The notes below the pieces were generated by a model. It did no database searches and was not told the DNA's origin. It saw only the letters and a list, made by a program, of their open reading frames with translations. A DNA stretch of 64,000 nucleotides from Acinetobacter sp. ANC 3832 (GTDB lineage: Bacteria > Pseudomonadota > Gammaproteobacteria > Pseudomonadales > Moraxellaceae). Where the stretch lies: the NCBI RefSeq assembly GCF_002135415.1, contig NZ_NEGJ01000003.1, positions 372,001 to 436,000 of the forward strand. Direction: 5' to 3'. Below are positions 39,503-47,965 of the stretch, piece after piece. Numbering within the stretch: the stretch's first letter is position 1; each line of letters opens with the position of its first letter. Position numbers and translations under genes: made by a program.

Positions 39503-40135
39503 ATGAAATTATTAGACGCATTAAGCTGGCGATATGCAACTAAGCGCATGACTGGTGAGAAAATAGACCAAGCACTAGTTGATCAGATTTTAGAAGCTGC
39601 TCGTCTTGCACCTACATCTGCAGGTGTGCAACCGATTCATATTTTTTCGATCACAAATAAAGAAGTTAAAGAGAAAATTTCTCCGATCGCACTCAATCAA
39701 CCACAGATTACAGAGTCATCGCATTTATTAGTTTTTACGGCTTGGGATAATATGGCTGATCAACGTATTCAAGATGTTTATGACTATACAAATACAGAAC
39801 GTGGACTTCCTTTAGATACAACAGCAGATGTAGTAAGTGGACTTAAACAAATGTTTTCGACTTTTACTGAAGAACAACAACATCATCATGCTTCCAAACA
39901 AGCACATATTGCATTTGGCCTCGCAATTGCAGCTGCTGCAGAATTAGGCATAGATGCTACGCCGATGGAAGGATTTGATAAAGAACAGCTTGATGAGTTT
40001 TTAGATTTAAAATCGAAGGGACTAAAATCAACAACATTACTCGCCTTGGGACGTCGTGCACCTGAGAATGATTGGCTTATAAAATTAAAGAAAGTCCGTC
40101 AACCGAAAGCAACATTTATTACAGAAATCAAATAA
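39503..40135 (+). CDS. NAD(P)H-dependent nitroreductase (NfsB-like)
   Basis: This 210-residue flavoprotein has the nitroreductase start WRYATKRMTGEKID (9-22) and the FMN region EAARLAPTSAGVQPIHIFSI (about 32-51). A later IDATPMEGFDKEQLDE is a second signature. AAAGGTAG precedes the ATG. It is probably the second gene of an HxlR-controlled operon for reducing quinones or nitro compounds. Confidence 0.87.
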   Translation: MKLLDALSWRYATKRMTGEKIDQALVDQILEAARLAPTSAGVQPIHIFSITNKEVKEKISPIALNQPQITESSHLLVFTAWDNMADQRIQDVYDYTNTERGLPLDTTADVVSGLKQMFSTFTEEQQHHHASKQAHIAFGLAIAAAAELGIDATPMEGFDKEQLDEFLDLKSKGLKSTTLLALGRRAPENDWLIKLKKVRQPKATFITEIK

Positions 40136-40250
40136 AGTATTTAATCATATTATTGATTTTTATTTTTTAGATAAAACTCCCCCTCTTTGTGAACACTTAT
40201 TATTTGCAAAGGGGAACACTTTAATTTTATCTTACGGGTCTATAAATCTT

Positions 40251-40607
40251 ATGAAACATTTTCTTTTACTTTTAAGAGCCAATATCGAAATGAAACCTGA
40301 AGCTTTTACTGATCCTAAAGAAATCGAAAGCCGATTATCTTGGTTAGAAAAAATTAAAAATTCAGGTACTGTAGTTGATTTAGGTGGAACATTGCCACCA
40401 ACACCATTGATGGGAGCGACTATTTTTGCTGATGGCTCAATAATCTCTGGTGCTTTTAAAGAGGTTTCTCACTTTTTAACTGGATATTTGGTGCTACAGG
40501 CAGAAAGCTTAGAAAATGCTTTAGAACTTGCAAAAGATAATCCTATTTTGGTAGCAGGTGGTAGTATTGAACTTAGAGAGATAATTACCAGAATTAAAGA
40601 ATCTTAA
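40251..40607 (+). CDS. YciI-like (YCII/DGPF) protein
   Basis: This 118-residue protein has the ferredoxin-like YCII pattern. It starts with a hydrophobic strand, KHFLLLLRAN. Then come WLEKIKNSGTVVDLGGTLPP (about 42-61) and an ending with GYLVLQAESLENALELAKDN, VAGGSIELREI. Related proteins (YciI, DGPF/PhnB-like) are small and often sit near sigma factors or redox genes; function is unknown. It is 115 bases after the nitroreductase and is the last chromosomal gene before the prophage. Confidence 0.75.
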   Translation: MKHFLLLLRANIEMKPEAFTDPKEIESRLSWLEKIKNSGTVVDLGGTLPPTPLMGATIFADGSIISGAFKEVSHFLTGYLVLQAESLENALELAKDNPILVAGGSIELREIITRIKES

Positions 40608-40692
40608 TTTAAAATTATGACTCTTTAATTCTCATGCCCTTCAAATATTAGCTTCTTTTTATTTCGCAACAGTATCAACAGCCCAAAGCCCT
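40608..40692. other. Boundary between chromosome and prophage
   Basis: The left prophage end must lie close to here, because lysis genes sit at the end of this phage type's late operon. No tRNA, direct repeat or core sequence for an attachment site can be identified without the other end. A stem AAAGCCC/GGGCTTT (40689-40707) overlaps the endolysin stop and may serve as its terminator. Confidence 0.4.
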
Positions 40693-41259
40693 CTAAAGGG
40701 CTTTCTCAAACAACTTTCGTTCTTTAGCACGACGGTTCACCAACCCTTGCACAATCTTACCTTTCACTTTATTCCATACATTAAACTGAGCAGCTGCACC
40801 TAAATAATCACCAGCATTCAGCTTTTTAAGCAATGTAGAATCCTTAAATGCGGTTTGTCCAATGTTATAAGTCAGCGATACCAGCGCATCAAATTGATTC
40901 TGATTTAATGGCACAACAACTGCAGTATTTACTGTCTGCTCAAATTTCTTTAAGTCATGTGCCATATAGCTTTTAGCTTGCTCTAAAGTGCACACATCAC
41001 CCTTTTTCACTTTAATGCCATCTGGATAAATAGTGGTACCAAAGCCAATCGTCCAAACGCCCACGCCATCATCATAGGCTTTGAGTTCTTTTCCTTCAAA
41101 GCCACAAATGATATCAACTCCTGATTTACTGACCGTTTTGTTATTACCACCATCTTTTACAATGAATGTCAGTACATCATTCAATTTGTTGACTTGTTCT
41201 TGAGTGAGACTACCGCCTGCTAACGTTCTAGCAATACCGAAAAATGCTTCTCTGCTCAT
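40693..41259 (-). CDS. GH24 endolysin (lysozyme)
   Basis: This 188-residue protein carries a T4-lysozyme-like catalytic domain, with Glu55, Asp64 and Thr70 in CGFEGKELKAYDDGVGVWTI, spaced as in T4 lysozyme (E-9-D-6-T). It cuts peptidoglycan at the end of the lytic cycle. The first 45 residues form a helical N-terminal part (SREAFFGIARTLAGGSLTQE, charged) rather than a signal peptide, so export needs the holin. Its ATG shares one base with the stop of the upstream holin-like gene, indicating coupling. No spanin pair is obvious here. Confidence 0.92.
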   Translation of the reverse strand: MSREAFFGIARTLAGGSLTQEQVNKLNDVLTFIVKDGGNNKTVSKSGVDIICGFEGKELKAYDDGVGVWTIGFGTTIYPDGIKVKKGDVCTLEQAKSYMAHDLKKFEQTVNTAVVVPLNQNQFDALVSLTYNIGQTAFKDSTLLKKLNAGDYLGAAAQFNVWNKVKGKIVQGLVNRRAKERKLFEKAL

Positions 41260-41468
41260 TATTTATCACCACTTTTACTGTTTTGATCTGAGTTACCGAA
41301 ATAAAAGCTCACGACGGCACCACCCCATCCAATGATTGAACCGAGTGCGATATTTACCAAGTCACGGTTTTTTTCAGGAATATCAATAAAAAAAAGCCCG
41401 ATAATTGCAAGTACTGCAATACCGAGCGCTACAAAAGCAATAGCGGTTTTAGTCTGTTCGCTGTTCAT
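41259..41468 (-). CDS. Small two-helix membrane protein, holin or antiholin
   Basis: This 69-residue protein has two predicted membrane segments (about 9-28 and 38-56). Its tail motif GAVVSFYFGNSDQNSKSGDK recalls the YYFGSS end of small phage lysis-module proteins. It lies between a second holin-like gene (overlapping 20 bases) and the endolysin. AGAGG is about 6 bases before the ATG. I infer a role in membrane permeabilisation or its timing; which of the two small genes is the holin cannot be settled by sequence. Confidence 0.7.
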   Translation of the reverse strand: MNSEQTKTAIAFVALGIAVLAIIGLFFIDIPEKNRDLVNIALGSIIGWGGAVVSFYFGNSDQNSKSGDK

Positions 41469-41727
41469 TGATTACCTCTTTCACTTTTTGAACCCTTATT
41501 TTGTGTTCGATTTTCCGCATTTCATGCTCTACTTTTTCCCGTTTATTTTTTGCAACAGCAAAATACAACTGAATAAAAAGACCTATGAATGCAATTCCTA
41601 AACCACCCCAAGCAATCACATCAACTTTTGTTAAGAATGCAAAAAAAGATGTTGCTCCACTTGCTACTGTAATTTTCTGAGTAATTGCCACTGCACTTGC
41701 TTCAATGACTGCCTGTGTTTCAGACAT
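41449..41727 (-). CDS. Holin-like protein
   Basis: ATG 41727 has GGAGGG upstream, so the 92-residue form beginning MSETQAVIE is preferred over the longer frame. One clear membrane segment (about 38-58, DVIAWGGLGIAFIGLFIQLY) is followed by a charged coiled-coil-like tail (KNKREKVEHEMRKIEHKIRV). This resembles phage holins with a single central helix and cytoplasmic charged end. It starts the lysis module and overlaps the next gene by 20 bases. Confidence 0.75.
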   Translation of the reverse strand: MSETQAVIEASAVAITQKITVASGATSFFAFLTKVDVIAWGGLGIAFIGLFIQLYFAVAKNKREKVEHEMRKIEHKIRVQKVKEVINEQRTD

Positions 41728-41747
41728 ATTCCCTCCAAATTTTGGCA

Positions 41748-41772
41748 ATAAAAAAGCACCCGATTGGGTGCC
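41748..41772 (-). terminator. Terminator between tail-tip gene and lysis module
   Basis: On the minus strand GGCACCC-AATC-GGGTGC is followed by T6. It lies after the 829-residue tail gene and before the holin-like gene. Confidence 0.85.
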
Positions 41773-41787
41773 TTGAAATTAATTAAT

Positions 41788-44277
41788 TTAAGTTTCAGTT
41801 GTTGCTTGTGTTATACGTGCCGAATAATTCCAAGCTGTTTCTTTCCAAACATCACTTGCTGCAACCCTTACGTAATATGTAGTTGTTGATTGAAGCTTAT
41901 CGATCGTGCAAGCATTTTCAGTACCGGTCCAACTCGCTGCCACAATTTCAGGATCAAAATTAGCATTTGTACTCACCCAGACCTGATAATCTTTAAGATC
42001 TGGTGCTTCACTTGGAATCCATGTAACTGTGATAGAATCCTTGGTTGCTGATGTATAAACATTTAATAATTGTGGTGGCACTAGGTTACTGATATTTAGT
42101 TCAGCATAAGAGCTTATAACCTCTCCATTTTTACTCGCTACACGAATTGTATATGAGCGCTGTACACCATCAATTTTAGCTTCTTCCATCGAGTAGCTAT
42201 AATCAGTGTTTGTCGTATCTACAGTTCTTAATAATGTTCCACCTGATAAGATTTGAACAATATAACCAGATGCGCCTGCAGTATTTTGCCATTGAACTTT
42301 AAAACTTGTTCCAACAAATGATGATTGTAAAGATAAGCCTTTAACGCTTGATGGAATACCGCCACTAATCGTATGACTATATGCTGTTACCTCATTTAAA
42401 GATTGTTCTTTTTGCTCCAAGCCATTGAAGCTAGTAAATTTTAAATAGACCTGTTTACCAATTAAATTCTGATTAAAATCATACTCAAATATTGCTCTAT
42501 CTATACGAACAAAAGGCTCACCCACATTATGTGAATTCGCTTCATAATAACGCCCGCGAAGCATTCCACTTAATGTGTAAAGCCCAGATCCATTTAACGT
42601 TGCACCCACATAATTGACAAACTCATCACCAATCTTACAAAGTGTTGCATCTACCTGTGCTTCCTCAACAGTACCACTAAATATTTGGCTCGAAGTATTC
42701 AACTGGACTTGTAGAGCAGTATCAATTTCATTAATGCCTGTTGTTAATGCTCCATATCGAGCTGAACCATATATGGTACCAATGCGTTCATAAGTGGTAT
42801 TGTCTAGACTTACCCAAACATTACAACCGCCCCAATTGCTGCCACCTGAAGCAGCTACCCAAATTTGATTTACGCCATTAGTTAAATCTAAAGGAGGTTC
42901 AAAAATTACAGGCGCATTCACATTACCTGGTTCTTCATTACCACCTTGATACCCATTAGATGACTGCTGATCATATTCGACTGCTGATCTTGAACCTATT
43001 GCCAACTCCTCTGCAGTAATTGTCAGCATGCCGTCTTCATCTTCTTCAACACGTGTAATACGCACTAAGAATTCATCTAAACCTAGTGATTCATCTGTAA
43101 TTGTTACAATATCCATCGGTTCTAAACGGCAGTACTTCCAGCCAAGATTAAATTCATATTCATTTCGAACATATAAAAGTCGTTGCAAACGTAACTGAAC
43201 TGCATGCCGTGCGATTTTTGGTTCACAAAACATTTCTAATTTAACTGGATCTTCCGTGCGTAGACCGTACATTTCAATGTTTGCCTGATCTTTGGCTTCG
43301 ACTGTTTCAGTATTGTATTGATTGAAGCGGTTTACATACTCGATCTGAGTATGATTAAACGCATCAGTATCACGGCTACGACGAACACGTACTGGTTCAT
43401 CTTCACCAATAAAATCATCATCAGTTAAATGATAAACTGGCTCTAAATTAGGAGTGAATGTGTAACCATTGCCTGAAATAGCTGAATCACCAAAAGATCG
43501 AATTTTTAAGCCATCTGGACTCGGTACCACTGCACAATTCACAGCTACAACGATTTCATTAATAATTTCATGCGCCTCACGTTGTTCAGTTAATGCAGGG
43601 CTAATCAATAAATTTGCTGCAGCACAGTAGGTCCTGAACTCAGATAAATCATGCATGTTCAAATATGGTGATGCACCGTAACGTTGATTTGTAATCAAAT
43701 CTTCAATTACATCTGCTGGGTTTGCATCATGAATCGTATCCGAGAATGTAATATCGCTAATGACTTCAAAGTTATGATTCGCAAGGCTTGCACTACCGCC
43801 TAATTCATAGTTGGCACATGCGACATATCCAAGGTAAGGATAATTAATAGCTTTGTCGGGATGTTTAGTTTGCAAATAGCCCCATATAGGATTTCCATCA
43901 CCATGAAAAAGTTCAAAGCCAATCTGGTCGATTGGCTTCATTTGAACATTATTTTCAGTTTTTGTGACGATTTGCTCTTTGTCTCGCCAAATAATCCCGA
44001 TATCTCTGATTCTGTTCTCACACAATCCAAGCATTAAAGATGTGTAATATGTATATGTAGTATTCTTTGTTTTAGAGCTACCACCTTTACCACCAGATTT
44101 AGTTGTGGTTGTCTTAGCAATTGAATGAAAATCACCGTACCAAAACATATTGGCAGCCATGCGATTCTTACCGTAAACCAAAGGCTGACATAAACCATAA
44201 GCAGACTGCTGAACGCGCATTGAATTAATACGTGTATCAGAAGTACTCATGGTAGAACCACCAAATAATCCACCCAT
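41788..44277 (-). CDS. Tail tip / host specificity protein (TipJ-like)
   Basis: This 829-residue protein starts MGGLFGGSTMSTSDTRINSM, typical of the tail-tip proteins of GTA-like and related siphoviral tails. The first 450 residues contain LGYVACANYELGGSASLANH and VRRSRDTDAFNHTQIEYVNR, resembling the hub/baseplate domains of the Phage-tail_3 group. The C-terminal 190 residues are two fibronectin-III-like domains (about 645-733 and 735-829), with TYTIRVASKN and TTTYYVRVAASD. It probably forms the receptor-contacting tip. It is the last gene of the tail module and ends at a terminator, 2 bases after the NlpC/P60 gene. Confidence 0.85.
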   Translation of the reverse strand: MGGLFGGSTMSTSDTRINSMRVQQSAYGLCQPLVYGKNRMAANMFWYGDFHSIAKTTTTKSGGKGGSSKTKNTTYTYYTSLMLGLCENRIRDIGIIWRDKEQIVTKTENNVQMKPIDQIGFELFHGDGNPIWGYLQTKHPDKAINYPYLGYVACANYELGGSASLANHNFEVISDITFSDTIHDANPADVIEDLITNQRYGASPYLNMHDLSEFRTYCAAANLLISPALTEQREAHEIINEIVVAVNCAVVPSPDGLKIRSFGDSAISGNGYTFTPNLEPVYHLTDDDFIGEDEPVRVRRSRDTDAFNHTQIEYVNRFNQYNTETVEAKDQANIEMYGLRTEDPVKLEMFCEPKIARHAVQLRLQRLLYVRNEYEFNLGWKYCRLEPMDIVTITDESLGLDEFLVRITRVEEDEDGMLTITAEELAIGSRSAVEYDQQSSNGYQGGNEEPGNVNAPVIFEPPLDLTNGVNQIWVAASGGSNWGGCNVWVSLDNTTYERIGTIYGSARYGALTTGINEIDTALQVQLNTSSQIFSGTVEEAQVDATLCKIGDEFVNYVGATLNGSGLYTLSGMLRGRYYEANSHNVGEPFVRIDRAIFEYDFNQNLIGKQVYLKFTSFNGLEQKEQSLNEVTAYSHTISGGIPSSVKGLSLQSSFVGTSFKVQWQNTAGASGYIVQILSGGTLLRTVDTTNTDYSYSMEEAKIDGVQRSYTIRVASKNGEVISSYAELNISNLVPPQLLNVYTSATKDSITVTWIPSEAPDLKDYQVWVSTNANFDPEIVAASWTGTENACTIDKLQSTTTYYVRVAASDVWKETAWNYSARITQATTET

Positions 44278-44278
44278 A

Positions 44279-44722
44279 TTATTCTTTTAGCCTCTTCATA
44301 CGATAAAAGCCCACAACACGGCGGGCTAGACTTCCTTTTGTACCATCTTGAATGACGACACCAATTCCAAGATATGAATGAATTATTGTTGGCCATTCAA
44401 TCACAATTGCGCCATGACTCACACATTTTCCAATTTTATAAAGCACTATGTCACCCGGTTGCGGTTCTTCTACTTCAAAACACACACTTTTGATGTGTTC
44501 TAAATAGCGTTCACCCATCTGATGCATGTGCCAATCAGGCGGATAGGGTCGTGGATCCAGATAATCCATCAATCCTACTTTTTCGTAAACCTCACAAATT
44601 AATGTACCACAGTCGACTCCAACACCCTTAATGCGACCTTGATGGTGATAAGGTGTGCCTAACCATGTTTTCGCTTCATCAATAATCTCTAAAGTATTTT
44701 TATTCACTTTTATGCCTTCCAT
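44279..44722 (-). CDS. NlpC/P60 cysteine peptidase of the tail tip
   Basis: Start ATG 44722 gives 147 residues. The catalytic Cys38 is in GVGVDCGTLICEVYE and the catalytic His103 in CVSHGAIVIEW, the NlpC/P60 pair. It probably cuts peptidoglycan cross-links during DNA entry, as in gene-transfer-agent tails. It lies between a terminator that follows the CotH-like gene and the tail-tip gene 2 bases downstream. The ribosome site is weak. Confidence 0.88.
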   Translation of the reverse strand: MEGIKVNKNTLEIIDEAKTWLGTPYHHQGRIKGVGVDCGTLICEVYEKVGLMDYLDPRPYPPDWHMHQMGERYLEHIKSVCFEVEEPQPGDIVLYKIGKCVSHGAIVIEWPTIIHSYLGIGVVIQDGTKGSLARRVVGFYRMKRLKE

Positions 44723-44735
44723 ATAAATCAACCAT

Positions 44736-44767
44736 AAAAAAACCTCAGAGTTAAACTGAGGTTTTTT
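44736..44767 (-). terminator. Terminator after the CotH-like gene
   Basis: AAAAAAACCTCAG, a loop, then CTGAGGTTTTTT, a strong hairpin with T-tracts on both sides, between the CotH-like gene and NlpC/P60. Confidence 0.9.
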
Positions 44768-44872
44768 ATGGTGTTCTAGACTCCTAATCTAAAAGAAGAA
44801 TCTACGATGAATAACTAAATAGTTTGAAATAACAGACATGTAAACCTTGTACTGCAAATAAACGATTTATAC

Positions 44873-47800
44873 TTACGGCATAATCCTTACAGCACATTCA
44901 TCAAGATTAACCATTACACCTGAATTATTCGTGTGAGTAATCGTTACTAAGCCCGCAGCCAAACATTCGGCAGCCATTGTTGTTCCTTGTAATGGCATTT
45001 GGAAGTCTACTGTGTACTTTGTTCCGACTGTAGATCCAGCCAAATTCAATGATGTTGTTTGGCTTGTTCCATTTACCAGAGATGGAGGATTCCATAGTTT
45101 TTGAGCCAAGACACCTGGTGCTAAATATCCATATTTGGCATCAAGATATTTGATTCTTGCATTCAACCAAGACATGATCTGATATATGCCACCAAAATCC
45201 TTTGATGGAATATCAGTCCATTTTTCTTGTTCTTGTTTAAACAAATCAAGGCTAAACTTAGATTCAATATCACGATTTAGCTTATATATAGATTCAGTTG
45301 TAAAAACTCCATTGTTACGTAATTGAGCGTATCGCTTGATTACATCGTTTAAAATTATTGGTCTTACAATTGGAATAATGTTGTTTGCATCCCAATTCCA
45401 ATTTGTATCATATCCAAGACCTGTGCCAGCCCAATGAATTCCAAATGTTGTATCTAAATCATATGGCATCCAACAATACTTTGTGCCATCCCATGTGGTT
45501 AAGATTGAGTTTTTATCTAACAAATCTGCAGCTGCAGTGAATTCAACCAATAAATACCAATCAACTACATTTACTCGATCATAGTATTTATCAAATTGGG
45601 CTGTACGCTGGTCTATAGGTAAACGATGGAAATCCCATAAGGCTTGCATTGAGGCAACGACCGTTGGATCTGTGATCGTTGCACCCTCTTCATAACTACT
45701 CAACTTAGGATTACGCAATCCTAAATTCGCATAAGGAGGAGTTGCAGCAGTGAAATCTACACCTCCACCCAACAGCTCAAATTGCACATGTTTTTTGTTA
45801 TCTTTGCTTAGATTGTAATTGTCACGTTTTTTTCCGATATTTAAAGTACCAATACCATAAAAAACACCATTTAATCGAACTACAGCTGGATAACCGTCTA
45901 CATGTCCTATTGCACCAGTATCATTTGATTTTGTACCTGATTGGTTTACATAGGTACGGTCAACTTCGCGCTTAGGGAAACCAATTCGCGTTTGAACTAT
46001 TTGCTCCCATAAGCGGTTACATAAAATATTACGGCTATGAGTTGCATCAATATAGTTTGCTTTCCAAACAAGTTCTTGTTGTGGAATTAAATCCCCTAAC
46101 TTAATTGTGCGCTCAGTAGAGAAGGTATCATCCGTAAAAAAACTAAAACTAAAATTCTTTTTAGGATATACAGCAGAGCTACTTCCTTGAACCCCATACT
46201 GAACTGCACTTTCGGTTACAACGCCATCTACATTCAAAATTAAGCGACAATTTATTAATCCCTGAGCTTTTGACTCTGGTGGAAAAACTGTATCAGCATA
46301 AATATCGATCTGAATAAGGCTCGTAGGTTTTGGCAATGTAAACATTGTGTTTTTTACAACATTTGCATTAACCAGTTTCACCTTTGTGCTTAATTTATTT
46401 TTTCGATTTTTTACCACATATGGATTGGATAATTTAGACCAAAAAGGATCTGATCGGTGAATACTTGTAATACTTATAAATCCTTCATGTTCACAAGTAT
46501 AGTTAATCTTAGCTGCTCTAATACCCTGTGAACCAAACTCAGGAATAGTGTGAACACATTTAATTAAATTTCCGTTGTAGTCATATAAATTAAGCACACT
46601 CATCAATCCAGAAGGCTCATCCGTATCTACTACGGCTTCAAAAGTATCCCCATGCTTGACAGCGATCTTCCCAGTACTTTTATAAGCATTCCAATATTCA
46701 GGTGAAACCATTTGATTGAATTCAATACCATCTGCGGTATAACCAGTGCCAGGTACTAAAAATGGAATAATTTCTTCAATTTTATCTGCAGTCAATCTTG
46801 CAAGACTATCATCTCGTACAAAAACATTTTCCTGTGGGCGATTCGACGAAATATTTGGATCAGTCCCAGAAGGTTTCAATACCGCTTTAAGACTCAATCC
46901 ACTGATATAAGCTCTATTTGCTGGGGCGATTGAGCAAAAAACAATGTAGCAGCGTTTATCTGCCGTATAAAAATAGTCAAATGGGTAAGAATCACCAGGT
47001 TGATCTGTATTTTTGAAAGACTCTACAAATCTAAGATCCTTATCAAAAACTACCATCGCTGCAATATCACTATCAGGATTAAGTACTGTTGCAGAAATTT
47101 GATCCCCAATTTCTAATGGAATAAGGCCTGTATTACGGTATGCAGAGGTATAAATATCACCACCACCATGCAAATCATGAGCGCCGCTTAAATTGTATCG
47201 ACCTAACTCATTAAACTCTATAGTTATGTTCTTACCTTCGCTTAGCATTTTCGCATTTGCTAAACGTAAATTAGCAATCATGCGCACTACATATCTATCA
47301 AAATACGAACTTCGATCCAATACCGTTAATGTATTATGATTATTAGTCACTGTAGCAAACCGCGCAGGGTAAATAGATCCTGCCCATTGAATTGTAGATG
47401 CCACACAATAACAATTATCCGTAGCTGTATATGCATATTCGATTTCTTCAGCATCTTCAGCAGTAATATTGGGCTTAGAAAGATTAGCTAAAAGTTTAAG
47501 ATTCATGTCAAAAACTAATAGAGAAGCTACATCAGCTTGATTATTTTTATTTTGTTGTAAAATTATTGCTTTAAATTTTGCCCCTTTATCTAAATAAATT
47601 AAACCTGTATTTAAGTAATTATTTGAATGTACATCAAAATTTAAAGAGCGATCAGATACACCATTTTTAAAGTATCGACCTGTGACATTGAAAGGATAAG
47701 TATTCTGACGATCCAAATACATGCTAGTCAATGCTTTCAAGGCACTGATTTCATTGAGCATATCTTTATTCACCGAAGTGTATGCTTTATCAATATTTTC

Positions 47801-47911
47801 TTTTGATTCAAGCTCTTCAATGTACTCAATTAAACGTCTAAGGGCATCTTTAAAACCATTTTCGGTGACAGACGAATCGATAAATTCAGCAACAGTTGGC
47901 AATAATTTCAT
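44873..47911 (-). CDS. Tail-fibre-like protein with a CotH-kinase-like domain
   Basis: A 1012-residue protein. Residues 1-35 (LPTVAEFIDSSVTENGFKDA onward) match the short N-terminal segment found on many phage tail fibres (pattern TVADF-ST-T-A-FK-AL). Three repeats of about 115 residues follow (about 74-190, 228-345, 387-503), each with STG-I-V--GD and a FD/YD turn, probably beta domains. Residues 530-925 resemble CotH kinases: YGVQGSSSAVYPKKNFSFSF, then NGVFYGIGTLNIGKKRDNYN, then WYLLVEFTAAADLLDKNSIL and MPYDLDTTFGIHW. Asp818 and Asp820 fall where CotH has its WDFD motif. A beta-rich tail (935-1012) closes it. CotH proteins phosphorylate spore-coat proteins in Bacillus; here the target is unknown. 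The usual RG-S motif reads QGSS, so activity is uncertain. Confidence 0.75.
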   Translation of the reverse strand: MKLLPTVAEFIDSSVTENGFKDALRRLIEYIEELESKENIDKAYTSVNKDMLNEISALKALTSMYLDRQNTYPFNVTGRYFKNGVSDRSLNFDVHSNNYLNTGLIYLDKGAKFKAIILQQNKNNQADVASLLVFDMNLKLLANLSKPNITAEDAEEIEYAYTATDNCYCVASTIQWAGSIYPARFATVTNNHNTLTVLDRSSYFDRYVVRMIANLRLANAKMLSEGKNITIEFNELGRYNLSGAHDLHGGGDIYTSAYRNTGLIPLEIGDQISATVLNPDSDIAAMVVFDKDLRFVESFKNTDQPGDSYPFDYFYTADKRCYIVFCSIAPANRAYISGLSLKAVLKPSGTDPNISSNRPQENVFVRDDSLARLTADKIEEIIPFLVPGTGYTADGIEFNQMVSPEYWNAYKSTGKIAVKHGDTFEAVVDTDEPSGLMSVLNLYDYNGNLIKCVHTIPEFGSQGIRAAKINYTCEHEGFISITSIHRSDPFWSKLSNPYVVKNRKNKLSTKVKLVNANVVKNTMFTLPKPTSLIQIDIYADTVFPPESKAQGLINCRLILNVDGVVTESAVQYGVQGSSSAVYPKKNFSFSFFTDDTFSTERTIKLGDLIPQQELVWKANYIDATHSRNILCNRLWEQIVQTRIGFPKREVDRTYVNQSGTKSNDTGAIGHVDGYPAVVRLNGVFYGIGTLNIGKKRDNYNLSKDNKKHVQFELLGGGVDFTAATPPYANLGLRNPKLSSYEEGATITDPTVVASMQALWDFHRLPIDQRTAQFDKYYDRVNVVDWYLLVEFTAAADLLDKNSILTTWDGTKYCWMPYDLDTTFGIHWAGTGLGYDTNWNWDANNIIPIVRPIILNDVIKRYAQLRNNGVFTTESIYKLNRDIESKFSLDLFKQEQEKWTDIPSKDFGGIYQIMSWLNARIKYLDAKYGYLAPGVLAQKLWNPPSLVNGTSQTTSLNLAGSTVGTKYTVDFQMPLQGTTMAAECLAAGLVTITHTNNSGVMVNLDECAVRIMP

Positions 47912-47923
47912 ATTTAATTTCCA

Positions 47924-47951
47924 TAAAAAAACCCGCTAAATTAGCGGGTTT
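47924..47951 (-). terminator. Terminator before the CotH-like gene
   Basis: AACCCGCTAA/TTAGCGGGTT with T7 on the minus strand; 15 bases after the DUF2163 gene stop. It separates that gene from the CotH-like gene. Confidence 0.9.
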
Positions 47952-47965
47952 CATAAAATTTATAC

